The notes under the pieces: generated by a model
What the model was told of the DNA's origin: nothing
The model's input: only the letters and a program-made list of their open reading frames with translations
Databases searched by the model: none
Shown here: positions 1 to 17,289 of the stretch, in pieces
Layout: the number at the start of each line of letters is the position of its first letter
Position numbering within the stretch: position 1 is the stretch's first letter
Program-made: the position numbers and the translations under genes
Assembly: GCA_002104895.1 (NCBI GenBank)
Contig: MCFG01000079.1
Coordinates: forward strand, 77,501-141,500
DNA: 64,000 nucleotides
From: Anaeromyces robustus
Taxonomy: Eukaryota; Neocallimastigomycota; Neocallimastigomycetes; Neocallimastigales; Neocallimastigaceae
Direction of reading: 5' to 3'

Positions 1-29
1 AAAAAAGATTTATTTAAAAAAATGAAATA

Positions 30-126
<97 letters not shown>

Positions 127-204
127 TAATATTTTACTTTATATAACTATAATATGAATGATTCATATACATATATATATAATTAAAAAAATTTTTTTAC
201 ATAC
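1..204. repeat. Intron with TTA microsatellite
   Basis: This is the intron 3' of the last visible capping-protein exon. It contains an uninterrupted (TTA)n run at about 38-126, followed by AT-rich sequence. Nothing else is seen. Confidence 0.7.
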
Positions 205-1095
205 TTTTCTTAAGGAAAACAGCAGCAGCAAAACCATTTTCAGTATCCCACATATATACAGATGATAAACCACCACCGTAGTATCTTTTATTTTTAATTT
301 TTTATAATGTTTAAGAAAATTAATTATTTAAAAAATAGAAAGAAAGAAATAATATTTTTTTTATATTTTATATTAATTATTTATTTGTTTGAATTTTGTA
401 ATGTGATGTTTTAATCAATAAAATTAATGTTAAGTAGAGTTTTTTATTTTCATATTTATTTTTAAATAATATTTTATGATTTTGAATAATAGGCGATATA
501 TATATATAAATAATAATAATCGTGTGGTTGATTATATATTAAATAATAGTATAATAATAATAATAATAGAAATATTTATATATAAAATATATATTTTATT
601 AATTTAATATTTAATAATAAATAATAATAAATAAATAAATAATAAATACTAATAATAATTATTAAAAATAGATAAATAAATAATTACAAGTCACGGTAAA
701 CATCGAAAGCTTCATTAGCTTGAATTTCAAGTTTTCTTAATTGGTCAGATGGATATGTAGCATCTTGAAGTGGTGGATCGAATTTATTTGACCATGGGGA
801 ACTATTTTTTTTTTTAATCAGTATTTTAAGTATATTGGATTATTTATTATTTTATTTAATTTTATTATTTAATAATAATATTTTTTTTTTAATTTAATAT
901 AATTTATAAATATGAATAGGAAAATAAAAGTCATATAATAATACGCATATCATATTTTATGTATATATATAATAATAAAATAATAATAAAAAAAAGTTTT
1001 ATTTTATTAATTATAATATTTTTTAACTTATTTTTTATTTATAAAATAATTTTTTATTATAATGTATATTGAATATTGTATTTAAATATATCTTC

Positions 1096-1130
<35 letters not shown>

Positions 1131-1406
1131 TTTAAATATTTTTCATTACCGGTATGAATCTAAATCTCTGTTGTAATCACTACATAAGTATTCTTTATTA
1201 GTTTCTGGACAAACTTTAACTATGAGAGGTTGGTGAATTGAAGAAAGAAGGTCACCAGTAAAATCATCAAAATCTTCTTCATCATCTTGACATAAGTCAA
1301 TTAAATTAGCTACATTGATTTCAATGTTTTGTGGAGGTAATCTTCTCATTAAATCCATTGCATAATTTAATTGCTTGTCTCTCTTATCTTGTTCTTCAGA
1401 AGGATC
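205..1406 (-). CDS. CAPZB: F-actin-capping protein subunit beta, partial (5' part)
   Basis: Three exons are read on the minus strand: 1406-1150, 801-688 and 284-205, joined in frame by GT introns. The product reads through [22 protein letters not shown] and [12 protein letters not shown], then [30 protein letters not shown], and [19 protein letters not shown]. These are the conserved N-terminal half of the capping-protein beta subunit, which pairs with the alpha subunit and caps the barbed ends of actin filaments. The last visible exon ends at a GTATGT donor, so bases 1-204 are intron and the gene continues off the left edge. The exon at 1406 begins after TAG with [13 protein letters not shown], about ten residues more than in animal homologues. 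The initiator is in an upstream exon I could not fix; a bare ATG followed by GTAAAA at 2616-2611 is possible but would need a 1.2-kb intron. Confidence 0.92.
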
Positions 1407-4193
<2,787 letters not shown>

Positions 4194-4812
4194 TCAATTA
4201 TATTGTAATGTTCCCAATATATAATCAAATAATGATATTTTTGGTGGTGAATTATGATTAACATGTTTAAAGATAACTTCAGTATTATAGGATCTTATAA
4301 GTTTATATAATAAATCTTTTATGATAAAAATAAAAATAAAAATAAAAATAAATAAATATAATTAAAATAGAAACATATATATTATATTAATAAAAATATA
4401 ATATTTAAAAATTTTAATTATATTATTAAGTATAAACATTAATATTATTTTTTTTTTTATATTTAGATTTAGTTTAGAGTAGTATTATTTATTACCTGTA
4501 GTAACGTTATGAGTTTTAAGACTATGTACAACAACACCTAAACGATCTGCAAATTCTACTTTATCAAATGGACAATAACAAATATTTTTTTCTGTTATAG
4601 ATGCGACTAATACTTGTAACATTGCTTTTAATTCTAAATCACCGTTATAAGCACCACAACCTTTTTCATTTTTATTATTATTATTATTATTATTATTTTT
4701 AATATATAATTATATTTTATGTTTATATAATTAGTATTAGTATTAATATTATTATTTTAAAATTGTGATCATTATTAAAATATATATATTATAATAAATT
4801 ATTCATTAAATG

Positions 4813-4843
<31 letters not shown>

Positions 4844-6976
4844 CCAATTTCCTGTAGCAATATATGAACCTTCAGATAAATTTGATAATTCATTATTTTT
4901 GAATCCAACATATAATTTATTCATTTCTCTTATTGTTTCTTTTGTTGAAAATTGAATATATTTTTTAAGAGATGGACTATAATGGGTTGCATCTAATGCA
5001 ACAATTTCTGTTGATTTTCTATTCCATTTATCACTTTATTATTGTTATTTTTTCAGTTTTTTTTTTTTTTTAAGATTTTTTTTTTTTGTGATATTATATT
5101 ATAATAAATATAAATAAATAAATAAATAAATAAATAATCAATTAATTAATTAATAATAAGAATAATAGTAACAATAATCGTATAATTAATGAATGAATTA
5201 ATAATAATAATGATAATTATAATTAAAATAAAAAAACTAACTATTTGATATAACAATCATTATGATCCCCATTAAATTTAAAAGATCTTCCATAACCTTT
5301 GAATTTTGATACTCTTTCAGCTCCAATAATGAACGCTGTTTCTAAATTATCTAATTTCTGAGTAAATATCATTGATACAAAGAGTTCTGGAGTAATAACA
5401 AACCTTATTTCTTCTTGGACACATCCCTTTTATTTTTTATTTTTTATTTTTTTATTTTTTTATTTTAATTTTTTTGTTAATATTTATATTGAGAAAAAAA
5501 GAATATTAATAGAGATATATATTTCTAAATTAATAATGTATATATAATATTAATATTAATATATATATATTAATATTAATATGAAATCTTACCGTTCTTA
5601 AAACTCCACCACCTAAATAACTATTAGCAAAATCTACTTGTAACATATTTTCACATTCTTCAATATTTCTTCCTTTATCTATAATAACATTACATATATT
5701 CATACTTGAATTAATCCAATCTGGCAATGATTTTTCTTTTAAACTAACTCTTTGAAATGTTAATAATTCAGATTTTAATGAATCAATACCTTAGATAAAA
5801 ATAATAATATAGTACATAATTAATTAATCAATAATTATAGTAACAATAATATAAAATATTATAGTATATCTTTATTTTGTATTATTAGAAGATTTTATTT
5901 TTATTTTGTTTTTTTTTTTTTTTAAAAAAATCTTCTATTAATATATATAATTTATATAAAATATAGAATATAATTTATATATTAAATAATATTAATATGA
6001 ATAATAACAAATATATTATAATAATAAATACTTCTTTTTCTCATTTTATCAAAATAGTGAACTACACTTCTAATTTTCTCTACCGAAGAATCAACCGTTG
6101 ATTTAGGAGTTGAAAATATTCCGAGAAAACTACATTCTGGTGTATGATATAATTTATTATTTTCTTCTGTAAAAATACAAAGAAATTGATTTGCTAATAA
6201 AGAAATTACCTTTTTTTTTTTTTTTTTTTTAATAGTTATTTTATATTTATAGAAATTAAAAGTAAAATTTCAATTTCAATTTTCTATATATTTTTTTTTT
6301 TTTATTAATGAAAAAATTTATATTTTCATATATATATATATTTATAAAAACATAATTAATAATGAAAGAATAATTACTTGTAACTTATTAAATGTAATTG
6401 CAATGTTCATATATTTTCCAAGTAAAGGAATTGGTTTAGTTAAATATTCAGGTAATTTTAATGCTTGTTCTATTATAAATGGTAAAATTTCAATAAAAAA
6501 ATATTTTGCTTCGTCTGAATATCTTTTTTCATAAAGTCTTAAATTATTTAATAAAGAGTTATCATTTTCAGATAATTCAGTATGATACTTTAATAAAGCA
6601 TACTTTATATATATTTATATAAATTATAATATTTAATAAATTTTTTTTAATGAATTTTTTTTTTATACTATTAAATTTTATTATCATAATTAATAGTTTA
6701 ATAATAATATCATTAAATTTGATATAAATGTAAATATTTAATTGAATGAAATATATTATATATTTTTTTTTAATGAAAAATTATTATATATAATATTTAT
6801 TATATTATACCTGAAATGCATTGCAATTTCTTATAGGAAATTTAGTTAAGGCTTCTTTAATAATATTATATTTTTTTTCATTGAGTTTTTCAGGATTATT
6901 ATTTTCATAATATGGAATACGAATATAATGTAAATGAGTTTTTAATTCGTCAGATACATTTAATTCATTCTTTAAA

Positions 6977-7046
<70 letters not shown>

Positions 7047-7398
7047 AAAAATAAAGTTTTTTTTATATTAAGAAAAAAAAAAAAAAAAAAAGAATAAAAA
7101 TAAAATCAATTAAATTTACATAAATATATTAAAATATCTATCTAATAATTCTTTTCTTATTATTCATTATTTAAATTAATAAAATGAAATATATTTATAT
7201 TGTACTAATTATATTATAATATCTTACTTGAGATAACATTATATTCCCAAAATTATAATCCAGTAAAGTTGGATCATCCTCATAATTATCAAGTGGTTTT
7301 TGTCCAAAATTAAGTTTTGTTTGAACATATTTTTTACCATTGGGTCTATTTTTATTTCTATTTGGATTATAATTATTATTATATATTTGATTATACAT
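4194..7398 (-). CDS. PARG: Poly(ADP-ribose) glycohydrolase (PARG)
   Basis: Complete nine-exon gene: 7398-7228, 6969-6811, 6602-6378, 6209-6032, 5789-5593, 5426-5242, 5033-4843, 4660-4496 and 4315-4194 (TGA stop). The lengths sum to 1593, giving 530 aa. PARG removes ADP-ribose chains from proteins by hydrolysing ribose-ribose bonds. The family helical segment (LPEYLTKPIPLL, near 165-175) precedes the macrodomain-like catalytic core. The PARG signature GGG-X7-QEE lies at residues 304-316 (GGGVLRTGCVQEEIRF), with the paired glutamates at 315-316. It is followed by KGYGRSFKF, STEIVALDATHY and TGNWGCGAYNGDLELKA, all matching animal PARG. The N-terminal about 60 residues are Asn-rich with a QTKLNF motif. 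Intron 5 splits the catalytic loop between T310 and G311. All eight 3' splice sites are AAG. Length is near the catalytic-core type rather than the long regulatory isoform. Confidence 0.95.
6974..7046. repeat. TTA microsatellite in PARG intron 1
   Basis: About 24 ATT/TTA units directly next to the 3' splice site of PARG intron 1, on the acceptor side in minus-strand sense. Confidence 0.9.
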
Positions 7399-8564
7399 TT
7401 TATATTATATATATAATTTTTTTCTTTTTTTTTTATATATATATATTTATTATATTAAAAAAGGTTATTTCTATCTTAGGTTAAAAAAAAAATTTATAAA
7501 AAAATAATATTTACTTATTTTCAATTATTAAAACAATTATATATATTTTAATTTATTAACAATATAATAAATTAATAAATAATTATTATATTATTATACT
7601 TTTTTTTTTATTTTTTATTATTTGTACCACCATTTTTTTATTTTGTAAAAAATGTTAATTTAAATTAAAATTTTTGGATTAATTAATTAAAAAAAAAAAA
7701 AATTATTTTTTTTATTTTTTTATTATTTTAAAGTAAATCTAGAATACATAAAGAAAACAAAAATACAAAAATACAAAAAAAAAACAAAAAAACAAAAAAA
7801 ATATTATAAATTATATTAAAAAAGTATTATAATAATTATTTAATTGTAAAAGTTTTATACTTTGTATAATTTATTTATTTTATATATATTTTAATATTGT
7901 TTTATTTATTTTTTATTTTTTTTATATTTTTTTTTTTTATTTACATTAAAAATTGTTAATTTTTTTTTTTTTATTTTTTTATACAAATTTTGTATGCATT
8001 TATTATTATTATTTTTATTATTCTTTTTTTTTTTTTTTAGAAAAAAAAAGTATTTATTATGATAGGATAAATAATAGTATTACTATATTATTAATTAAAA
8101 AAAATTATATAGATTATTTATAATTTGAAATATGTTTTTCTTTTCATAAATAATATCACAATTAATTGATATTGACTTCATCTTTTTTTTTTTTTTTATA
8201 TATATATTATTTAAAAAAAAAAAAATCTAATTCTTTTTGTCATTTCATTAATTTATGGATTATGTAAAATATATATATATTATTATTATTATTATTAAAA
8301 TTATTATTTTAGATATCCATTATTATTTTTCTGTTTATGAAAAATTAACCCAATTTTTTTTTTTTTTTGGTTAATTGATCAATTATTATTATTATAATTA
8401 TTATTTTTTTATTTTTTATTTTTTTTATTTTTTAAAAATAATGTGCGATAATTATTTATTAATTATTACTATTGTCATTGTATTTTTTTTATTTTTTTAT
8501 TTTTTTGATTCTTTATTATTATTATTATTAATAATAATAATATTATTATTTTTTCTTATGTATT
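7399..8564. other. Spacer between PARG start and BAR-SH3 3' end
   Basis: About 1.2 kb of T- and A-homopolymer runs. It should hold the PARG promoter and the 3' untranslated region of the BAR-SH3 gene, since both genes are on the minus strand. No distinct motif was recognised beyond an A/T-rich leader just before the PARG ATG. Confidence 0.5.
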
Positions 8565-11479
8565 TTAATGTTGATGGAAACAATTATTACATAAAGGTGG
8601 TTTAAATACATTAAGTGCATAATCATTACAACCACATGTACTGCAGGCACCAACATTATTATCACTGGCATTGTTATTGCTAACTTCTTGTTTTGGTACA
8701 AAGCTATTTGATCGATAACTATTACTACCTATTTTTTGTTGAAGTTCAGCAGTAACAGATGTTTTACGACTTGTTGAACCAATACTACCATTACTTACAG
8801 ATGGTTTTCTATAACCAATACTATTATTGGCTAAAGATTGTGTTACTTCACTAACTGAATTATTATAAGTATTTGATGTTGCATTAGACGATACTGAATT
8901 TTTTGTTTGAACTGGGGTAATCTCTGTTGTATAATTTTGTGGGAAGATACCACTACGTCCACTACCATCAGCCATTTCACCTTGCCACCAACCTTCATCA
9001 ATTTCTTTAATAACATTAATAATATCACCAACTTTCATGGTCAATTCATTTGGTGCTTCAGCTGTAAAATCAAAGTTGGCACGAACTTGACGTAAACCTT
9101 TATAATTTATATATATAGATATATTTTATTTATTTATTTATTTATTTTAACATAATTTTAATATGATATAGTAATATAATATAATATAATATAATATAAT
9201 ATAATATAATATAATATAATATAATATAATATAATATAATATAACATTAAAAATAATTATACAATATAGCATAATAAAAAATAATAATATATATTTAGAT
9301 AAAAGAAATAAATAAAAAATAAATTTATTTTATTTATAAAAATTATATATATATATATATATACTATATAGAATAATATATTATTATTACCATTTTGTCT
9401 TGGTAATGGTGGTGGTGCTGCATGTGCTACATTATTAAGGGTGGAATTATAACTAGTAGCACCTAATGATGGTGATTCATGCATTGGTGAATTTGTTGAA
9501 CTATTACTATGACTTAAATTACCATAACTAGAATATGAGCTTTTTCTGCTACTGTGAGTTGTACTATTTCTTGCATAAGCAACTCCTTTATCATAAGTAG
9601 TTGGACTAGTATTTAAGGATGTAGCATAATCTTCGTAACTAATTTCTTCTTCACGTCTTTTTAATTATATTTTACAAATTTTATATAAATTAATATTTAA
9701 AATAAAATAATTATAATTATTTATAAATTAATATATAAATAAATTAAAATATATAGATAAATATATAAAAAAATATATAAAAATATATATATAAATGATA
9801 TATAAAAATATATATAAATAAATATATAAATAAAAAATAAATAAATTAAAATATATGGATAAATATATAAATATATAAATATATAAATAAATATATTAAT
9901 ATATATATTATATATATTACAAACTTACAAATTAGAAATATTATTATAAACATCAGTAAGAATATCAACAGCATTACGATGATATTCTAATTCAGTTAAA
10001 CAAAATTCTCTTAAAGAATCTAAATGTCTATTCTATTTATTATTTATCATTTTGAAGATAATTAATAACATATAAAATTAATAAATGAATAGTATTGTTA
10101 ATATGATATATGTAAATATTATTATAAAAAAAATGATTTAAAATATTACGTATATAATGAAATTTAAAAAATTTAAATATATTAATAAACATATATATAT
10201 ATAATACATATAATACAAATAAATTATAATAACAATATTTTAATTATTAAATATTTTTATATTACATTGCAATTGTTTAAATCAAAAATTTTCTTTGTTA
10301 ATTCATCAAGAGATTCTTCATATTTATCTTGTGAGACACGAAGTTCTTGAACTAATTGAGGTTTTTCCTTAGAACTCTTTTTAACACGAGCTTGAATATC
10401 ATCTAAATCTAATCTTCTATGATCAAATTTTTTCTTTAAAGACTATTAATTTTTTAAAAATAGTTTATATTGATTTAATATAGTAAATTACATATATATA
10501 GGAAAAATAATAAATATTAAAATTTAAGAATAAAAATTTATTAATTTTTATTAATATTTATATTTATATATATTTTCTTAAATGTTGATTTTGTTTTATT
10601 TACAGAATAACTTTTCATTTCAGATCCAATGCTATTAAGATAAAATTCAAAGCCTTTTCTTGAACGATTAACCTAATATTTAATATTTATATAAATTTAG
10701 TTTATTGAAAAAATATATATATTTATATATAGTATATAAATAAATATAAAATATTTATATTACAAAATCTGTTTGAACTTCACTTAATTTGGTATGACCT
10801 TCACCATATTTCAATAAAGCTTGACCTAAATATAAAATACATATATATATATATAATTATAAAAAATTAATACTATATATAGTTGTATAAATAAAATATA
10901 ATAAAATGTATATACCTAAAGCAGAATTTGCTGGATAAATTGTACCAAAGTTAATAGTTAATAAACCCATAGCATTAACTGGTTGAACTTTTTTTTCTTC
11001 CTGAGTATCAACTCTTTTATCTATTCATTAATATACATATAGAAGAATAAAAGATTGCCCATAAAATATTATATATTATTATTTATATTAATATAATAAT
11101 TTATTATATAGTTTTATAAATTTTAAATATTTTTTTTTTTTATTACCATAAATATGAATGTAATCCGATAAAGCTTTTTGTAATCTTTCAAAATATTCCC
11201 GTTGAAGATCAGTTTCTTGAATTAACTGTTTAAGTTCTTCATCCATTTCTTTTTTTATTTTATTTTATTTTTATTTTTATAATGATAGTAATGTAATGAA
11301 AATTTGTATTTCGAAAATTTATATCAGTATAAATAATTATGTTAATGTATTTTATTATATAATATATTATCTATTAATATTATATATATTTATGATATAC
11401 CTGTCTTTTTGGCACGACCAACCTTCTCATTGGTCCATTGCTTCAATTGATGAATCTTTTTCATTTCGGTTAATAAGTC
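8565..11479 (-). CDS. Endophilin-like BAR-SH3 protein, first exon unresolved
   Basis: Nine exons are read: 11479-11401, 11248-11147, 11020-10916, 10825-10764, 10672-10604, 10442-10266, 10032-9929, 9656-9391 and 9097-8565 (TAA). They give 498 residues and close in frame. Residues 1 to about 235 follow the endophilin BAR pattern: LKKKFDHRRLDLDDIQAR, then ELEYHRNAVDILTDVYNNI. This predicts a curved dimer that binds or bends membrane. Next come a Ser/Asn-rich linker and a proline motif (APPPLPRQNG). An SH3 domain follows at about 322-380, with ANFDFTAEAPNELTMKVGD, EGWWQGEM and GIFPQNY. After another Ser/Asn-rich stretch the protein ends in a Cys/His-rich tail (CSTCGC, then CNNCFHQH). The likely role is endocytosis or membrane remodelling with actin. 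The codon before DLLTEMKK must come from an upstream exon that I could not place. Confidence 0.85.
9165..9243. repeat. ATAAT pentanucleotide microsatellite in an intron
   Basis: About 15 perfect 5-base units within the intron just before the SH3 exon. The same pentamer recurs in the CM1-gene intron at 19170-19267. Confidence 0.95.
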
Positions 11480-12377
11480 CTAATTCTATTATATATATAT
11501 ATAACAATTAATATAATAAAGTAATAATTAAATTAAAAAAAATAAAATAAATAAATATTCAAAAAGAAAAAAAATTGAATAACATGTATATTATTTATTG
11601 TTTTATTTGTATTATTATATATTTGTATATTTTAAATGGTTTCTAATATTCTATTCTTTGTCTTTTTTATTTGTTACTTTTTAAATATGTATATATATAT
11701 TTAAATATTAACTATATTTATTTATATCTATAAATAAATAAAATATCGAAATATTATTTGGAATTATATTTGTATTTCATTAATTTAATGTATTTATCTT
11801 TTATTTATTATAAAATCCTTAATAATTGTGAAAAATCTTTTTGACATTTTATTTTCAAATTAAGAAATAGGCATTAAGTTTAAAATTTTGCATTGTATAT
11901 TAATTTATTGATATTACTTTATTAATCATTTTTATTATTACTATTTCAAAAATTTATTTATATTGAAAATTGGTAATAGGTATTCATAAAAAATTAATAT
12001 ATATATAATTGTCAAACTTACAGTATAATTATAAATGCTTATAATTTATTAGTTTAAAGGGAATTAAATTTAAAATACAAATAAAAAAAAAAAACTGAGG
12101 TTTTTTATTTATTTTTTTATTTATTAATTTATTTATATATTTATTTATTAATTTTTTTATTTATTTATTATTTGTATAATAAACTTCGCAACACATCTTT
12201 TAACAATTAAATTTCATTTTAATTAATTATTTTATATAATATTATATATTATATATTAATATATAATGTATTATTTATTATTATTATAATAATATAAAAG
12301 TATGGTTTATGTATATTTAAATTATTAAATGATTTCATTTTATATTTTATATATTAATTATACATATAAAGTAATTT

Positions 12378-12385
12378 AAATAAAA

Positions 12386-12447
<62 letters not shown>
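12378..12447. repeat. AAAT microsatellite
   Basis: About 16 tandem AAAT units, nearly perfect. Confidence 0.95.
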
Positions 12448-12449
<2 letters not shown>

Positions 12450-14173
12450 AAAATAAATAAATAATCATATGAATTTTGTTATATTAAATTTTTTATAATA
12501 TTCATGGATAAAATAAATTTGAATTTAGATAACTATAAAATTATTAATATTTTACAATTTATAAAAAAATTAAAATAAAAAATAAAAAAAAAAATAAAAA
12601 AAAAAAAAATTGGGATTAAAATATGTTTATTATATAAATAATATATTATATTTTTGCAGTTATATACTTCAACTATAAAAAATATATTAATATTGAATTA
12701 TATATTTATAATAAATAAATTTATTTATTATTTGATAATATATCCAATATTATTGTAATTTCTAAACATATTGGAAGATTAGAAAAGTACTTTATATACC
12801 AGTTTTATCTGGTGAACTAAATAAATTTTCGAATTTTAATTAAATTATATATAATAAATAATATTATATATATACATAATATATATTAATATTATTTATT
12901 TTTTTTAATATATTTTTATTATTGTTTAAAAATAATGTTAAAATTAAATTTTCAGTTTTTATAATTAATCCTCTAATTTTCAGAAAGTGGAATATTAAGT
13001 TTTATATTATTTAAATTTCATATATATATTAAAAATAATAAATATTATATTATTTTTTATTTTATTTTGTTAATAATTAATAATTTTTTATTATTTGCTT
13101 TATTTATTAATTGCTTTAAACTTTTAAGTTCGAAAATGTAAAATCATAGTTTTTCTTTAATAATATAGATTAAGTTAAATATATTTATTGAAAAAAGTAT
13201 ATTAAAATATATCCATGCTATTAAAATATATTATTCTTTTACTTATAATTTTACAGTATTGAAAATTGTTGTAGTTATTTTCTTTTTATTTTATAATTTT
13301 TCTAGTATTGATAATTATAATTTTTTTCAAATAACAAGGAAAAAGTATATGCTTTTATAATATTAAATTAAATATAAAAAGAAAAAAAAGAATCATCCAT
13401 TTTAATTCATTTATTATATCATTGTATAATAATAATTTAACTGTCTTCTAGTTGATTCACTATAACTCGATAAATTCTTTTATATTTATAAAAGAAAAAA
13501 AAAAAACTAAAAAATAATAATTTAATATAAATCCGAATTTATTACAGATAATATATATAATATTTTTTTTATAATTCATTTCAAATATATTTTTATTTAT
13601 TGTATTTTTTTATAACCAAATATATTTATTTATTATGCATTTTTTTTTATCAAAAAATATTAATTTTATATTATAATATATATTTTTTTATATATTTTAT
13701 AATTTTTAAATATTTTTCTAATTTATTATAAAAATTTTGATCTTTTTTTTTTTTCTTTATTTTTTTTTATAATTCAATATTTATTATTTATTATTTATTA
13801 TTTTAATTGTTTAATTGTTTTAATAAATAATTTTTTAATCTTTAATTAATATATTTAATATTTCATTTTCATTTTCATTTTTATTTTTTTTATTTTTTGC
13901 TTTATTGATTGTTGTTGTAATTGTAACATTTTTTTTTTTTAAAAATTTAAATTAAAAAAATGAGTAATCCAAGTTTTTTAATATTTTTAAAACGATTTTA
14001 AAAAATTTTAAAAGATATTTTATCTTAAATTTACAGTATTAACTATATATTAAAATTTAATATAATATATTAGTTGTAATATAAAACAATATATTTCTTT
14101 AATTAATATCATGTATATTATTGGATAAAATAATTCAAATATTAAGATAATGAATAACAATTTTAATTATTAT

Positions 14174-14308
<135 letters not shown>

Positions 14309-15439
14309 ATTAATTTAAATAATAAAATAATCCTTAATAATATCATCATTATATTAAAAATTTATAAATTATATTAAGATTATTTAAATTTTTCCTTTTT
14401 TTTAATTATTAAAAAAAAAAAAATTAAGTTAAAAAATTATTATTATGAAAATATTAAAAAAAAAAGATAAAACTTAATTTGAAGAATTACTACATAAAAT
14501 TATAGAAGAAATATAATAACATTAATTAAATTGTATATTTAATGTATGTATTTTTATATTAAATAAATAAAATTAACAACAAAAGAAAACATTTGCATTA
14601 AAATCGTAAAAATATTAAAGCAATTCTGGAATTATTAAAAAATTTGAAAAAAGAATTTCAATCCTTTTATATTTGTTTATGGAGAAGGAAGAAGAAATAG
14701 AAAAAAAGCTTTATATAATATATTTTTAAATATGTGAATAATTCGATTATCAAAGTTGTTTTTTATGAATTAAATAAAAAGTATTATAATATTTAACATA
14801 TATTTAACATTTTAAGCCAATGAAATTACATTATAGTTTGCTTTAAAATTTATCTCAAAAAATGAATAGAATAATATCAAGATATATCAAGATTCTACTC
14901 AAATATCAATTTTGGATTTTTTTTTTTCAATTTCAATTTAAATTTCAATTTCAACTTGAGTATAAATATTTTTTATATTAAATTATTTAATTCAGGAGTA
15001 GAGAATTTGATAAATATATATATTTTTTTTATAAAAAATTCTATATTGAATATTTCAATTATCATGAAATTTCATTCATAATTTATAATCATAATAATTT
15101 ATTATTCTAATTCATAATTTATAATTCATATTCATAATTTATAATCCATAATCCATTATTCAAAATTTATAATTTATATTTTATAATTTATATATATAAT
15201 GATTATATTTATTATAACAAATTATTGAAATTTATTCTTTTTATTACAATAGAATAAAATAAATTTTAATATGATGAAATTTTTTTGAAATGTTTTAATA
15301 TATATATTATATCCTTTTAATTTAAAATAATATTTTAATATTAATATATATATATATTTATAATATACTTATAATAAATATTTTAGATATTTTATTTATT
15401 TAATTACTATTTTGAAAATTAATTTAAGAAACTTTTAAA

Positions 15440-17010
15440 ATGATATACAATGACCGTTTGGGAGACCAAACGGATCAGAATGATTTTGGCCAAAATTCAC
15501 AAATTGGCAATTTATCGGAAATGAATTCAGAATTATTTCTTGATGATTATAAAAGTGTAGATAATAACAGTACTCGAAAAACTACAGATCAACAAATGGG
15601 TTTGATACAGTTAGAAAATGTAATTTTTATATAAAAAAACTAAAAAGTATTTTTTTTGTTTAATTCACAATTAATTAATAAATTAATAAATTATTATATT
15701 ATTGTAATAATTATAATATAATTAATGAAATTTGATATTATAAAAAAAAAAAAGCTTGTTAATGAATTAAAGAAAGAAAATTTTAGTTTAAAAATGAAGA
15801 TTTTTTTTCTAGAAGATGGAATGAAATATATGGATAATAAGGTAATTTAAATTTCATTCTTAATAATTAAAATTTAATAATATTATTTATTATTTAAATG
15901 ATGTTAAAAATTTAAAAAAAAAAAAAATTTTTTTTATTATAAAGGATGATTCTGAATCTTTTCAAGGTTATTCAAATAATAAAACTCAAAATAATATGGA
16001 ATCAAATGAATTTATTGCAAAATATCAAGAAATGGAACAAAATCTTGAAACATTACGTAAAGAACTTGAAAAAGAAAAGGAAGAAAATACAAAATTACAA
16101 AATGATCGTCAAAATTTATTTAAAACCTATGAAGCTGTTGAACAGCAACTTAATTTATTAAGAAAGAAAAGTGATAAATCTATTGAAAAAGATAGTGAAT
16201 TTTCACAACAATATCAACAATTAGAATCAAACTATAGAGAATTACAACAAAATTATAAAGAAGTTAATGATGCCTTGGAACACGAAAAAAATGAAAATGA
16301 AGAACTTATAGCTAACAATAATGATTTAGAAAATTATTGTGCAGAACTACAACAACAAAAAAATGATTTAGAAAAGAAATTTAGTGATTTACAAAATGAA
16401 TATTTACTTTGTTCACAAGAAGTTAAAAAGAATAAAAATGAACTTCATAATTCTTTAGAAATGCAAAAGGAAGTAGAAAATTTAAAAAATCAAGAAATAG
16501 ATTTTTATCATAAACAAATAGAAGCTTTACAGAAGGTTTTTATATATATATATATTATAAATTATTTTAATTTGATTATATTATATTATAATAAGACAAT
16601 TCTTTAAGTAATTAAATATTAATTTCTATTTCTATTTTTTTTTTTCTTTTTTTATTTTATATTTTATATAATATTTTATTTTATTGTATATATTATTGTG
16701 TAAATTTGTAAATTATTATATTTTATAATTATTTAAATATATTATTCAATTCTATAATTCTATAAACAAACAAACAAACAAACAAAAAAAAAAAAAAAGG
16801 AAATTTCTGAATCAGGTGAAAAAATTGATTTATTAAAAAAGGATATTCAAGAAGGACAAGAGACAATTCAACATTTGAATGATATAAAAATAAATTTAAC
16901 AGAAAAGAATATTAGAGTTACTCAAAATTTAAAAGATACCAATGAAGAATTACAAAATGAATTTCAAAAGAATAAGCAATTACAAGAAGAAATAGCAAAA
17001 TTTAAACAAA

Positions 17011-17049
<39 letters not shown>

Positions 17050-17254
17050 ATAAATAAATTTAATTATATATTATATTTTTTGATAATTACTTTTATATTA
17101 ATAATATATATAATATATATATCTTATTTTTATATTAATATTATAATTTTTATTTTATTTTAATTTATTTTATTCTATTTTATTTATCTTAATTTATTTC
17201 ATTTATTATATTTTATTTATATATTGAATATAATGAATAACAACATTAATTATT

Positions 17255-17289
<35 letters not shown>

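Noticed and set aside
12795-12835. FENLFSSPDKTG peptide next to a GTATAT donor as the first BAR-SH3 exon
   Set aside because: Its phase does not match the exon at 11479 and no ATG precedes it in frame.
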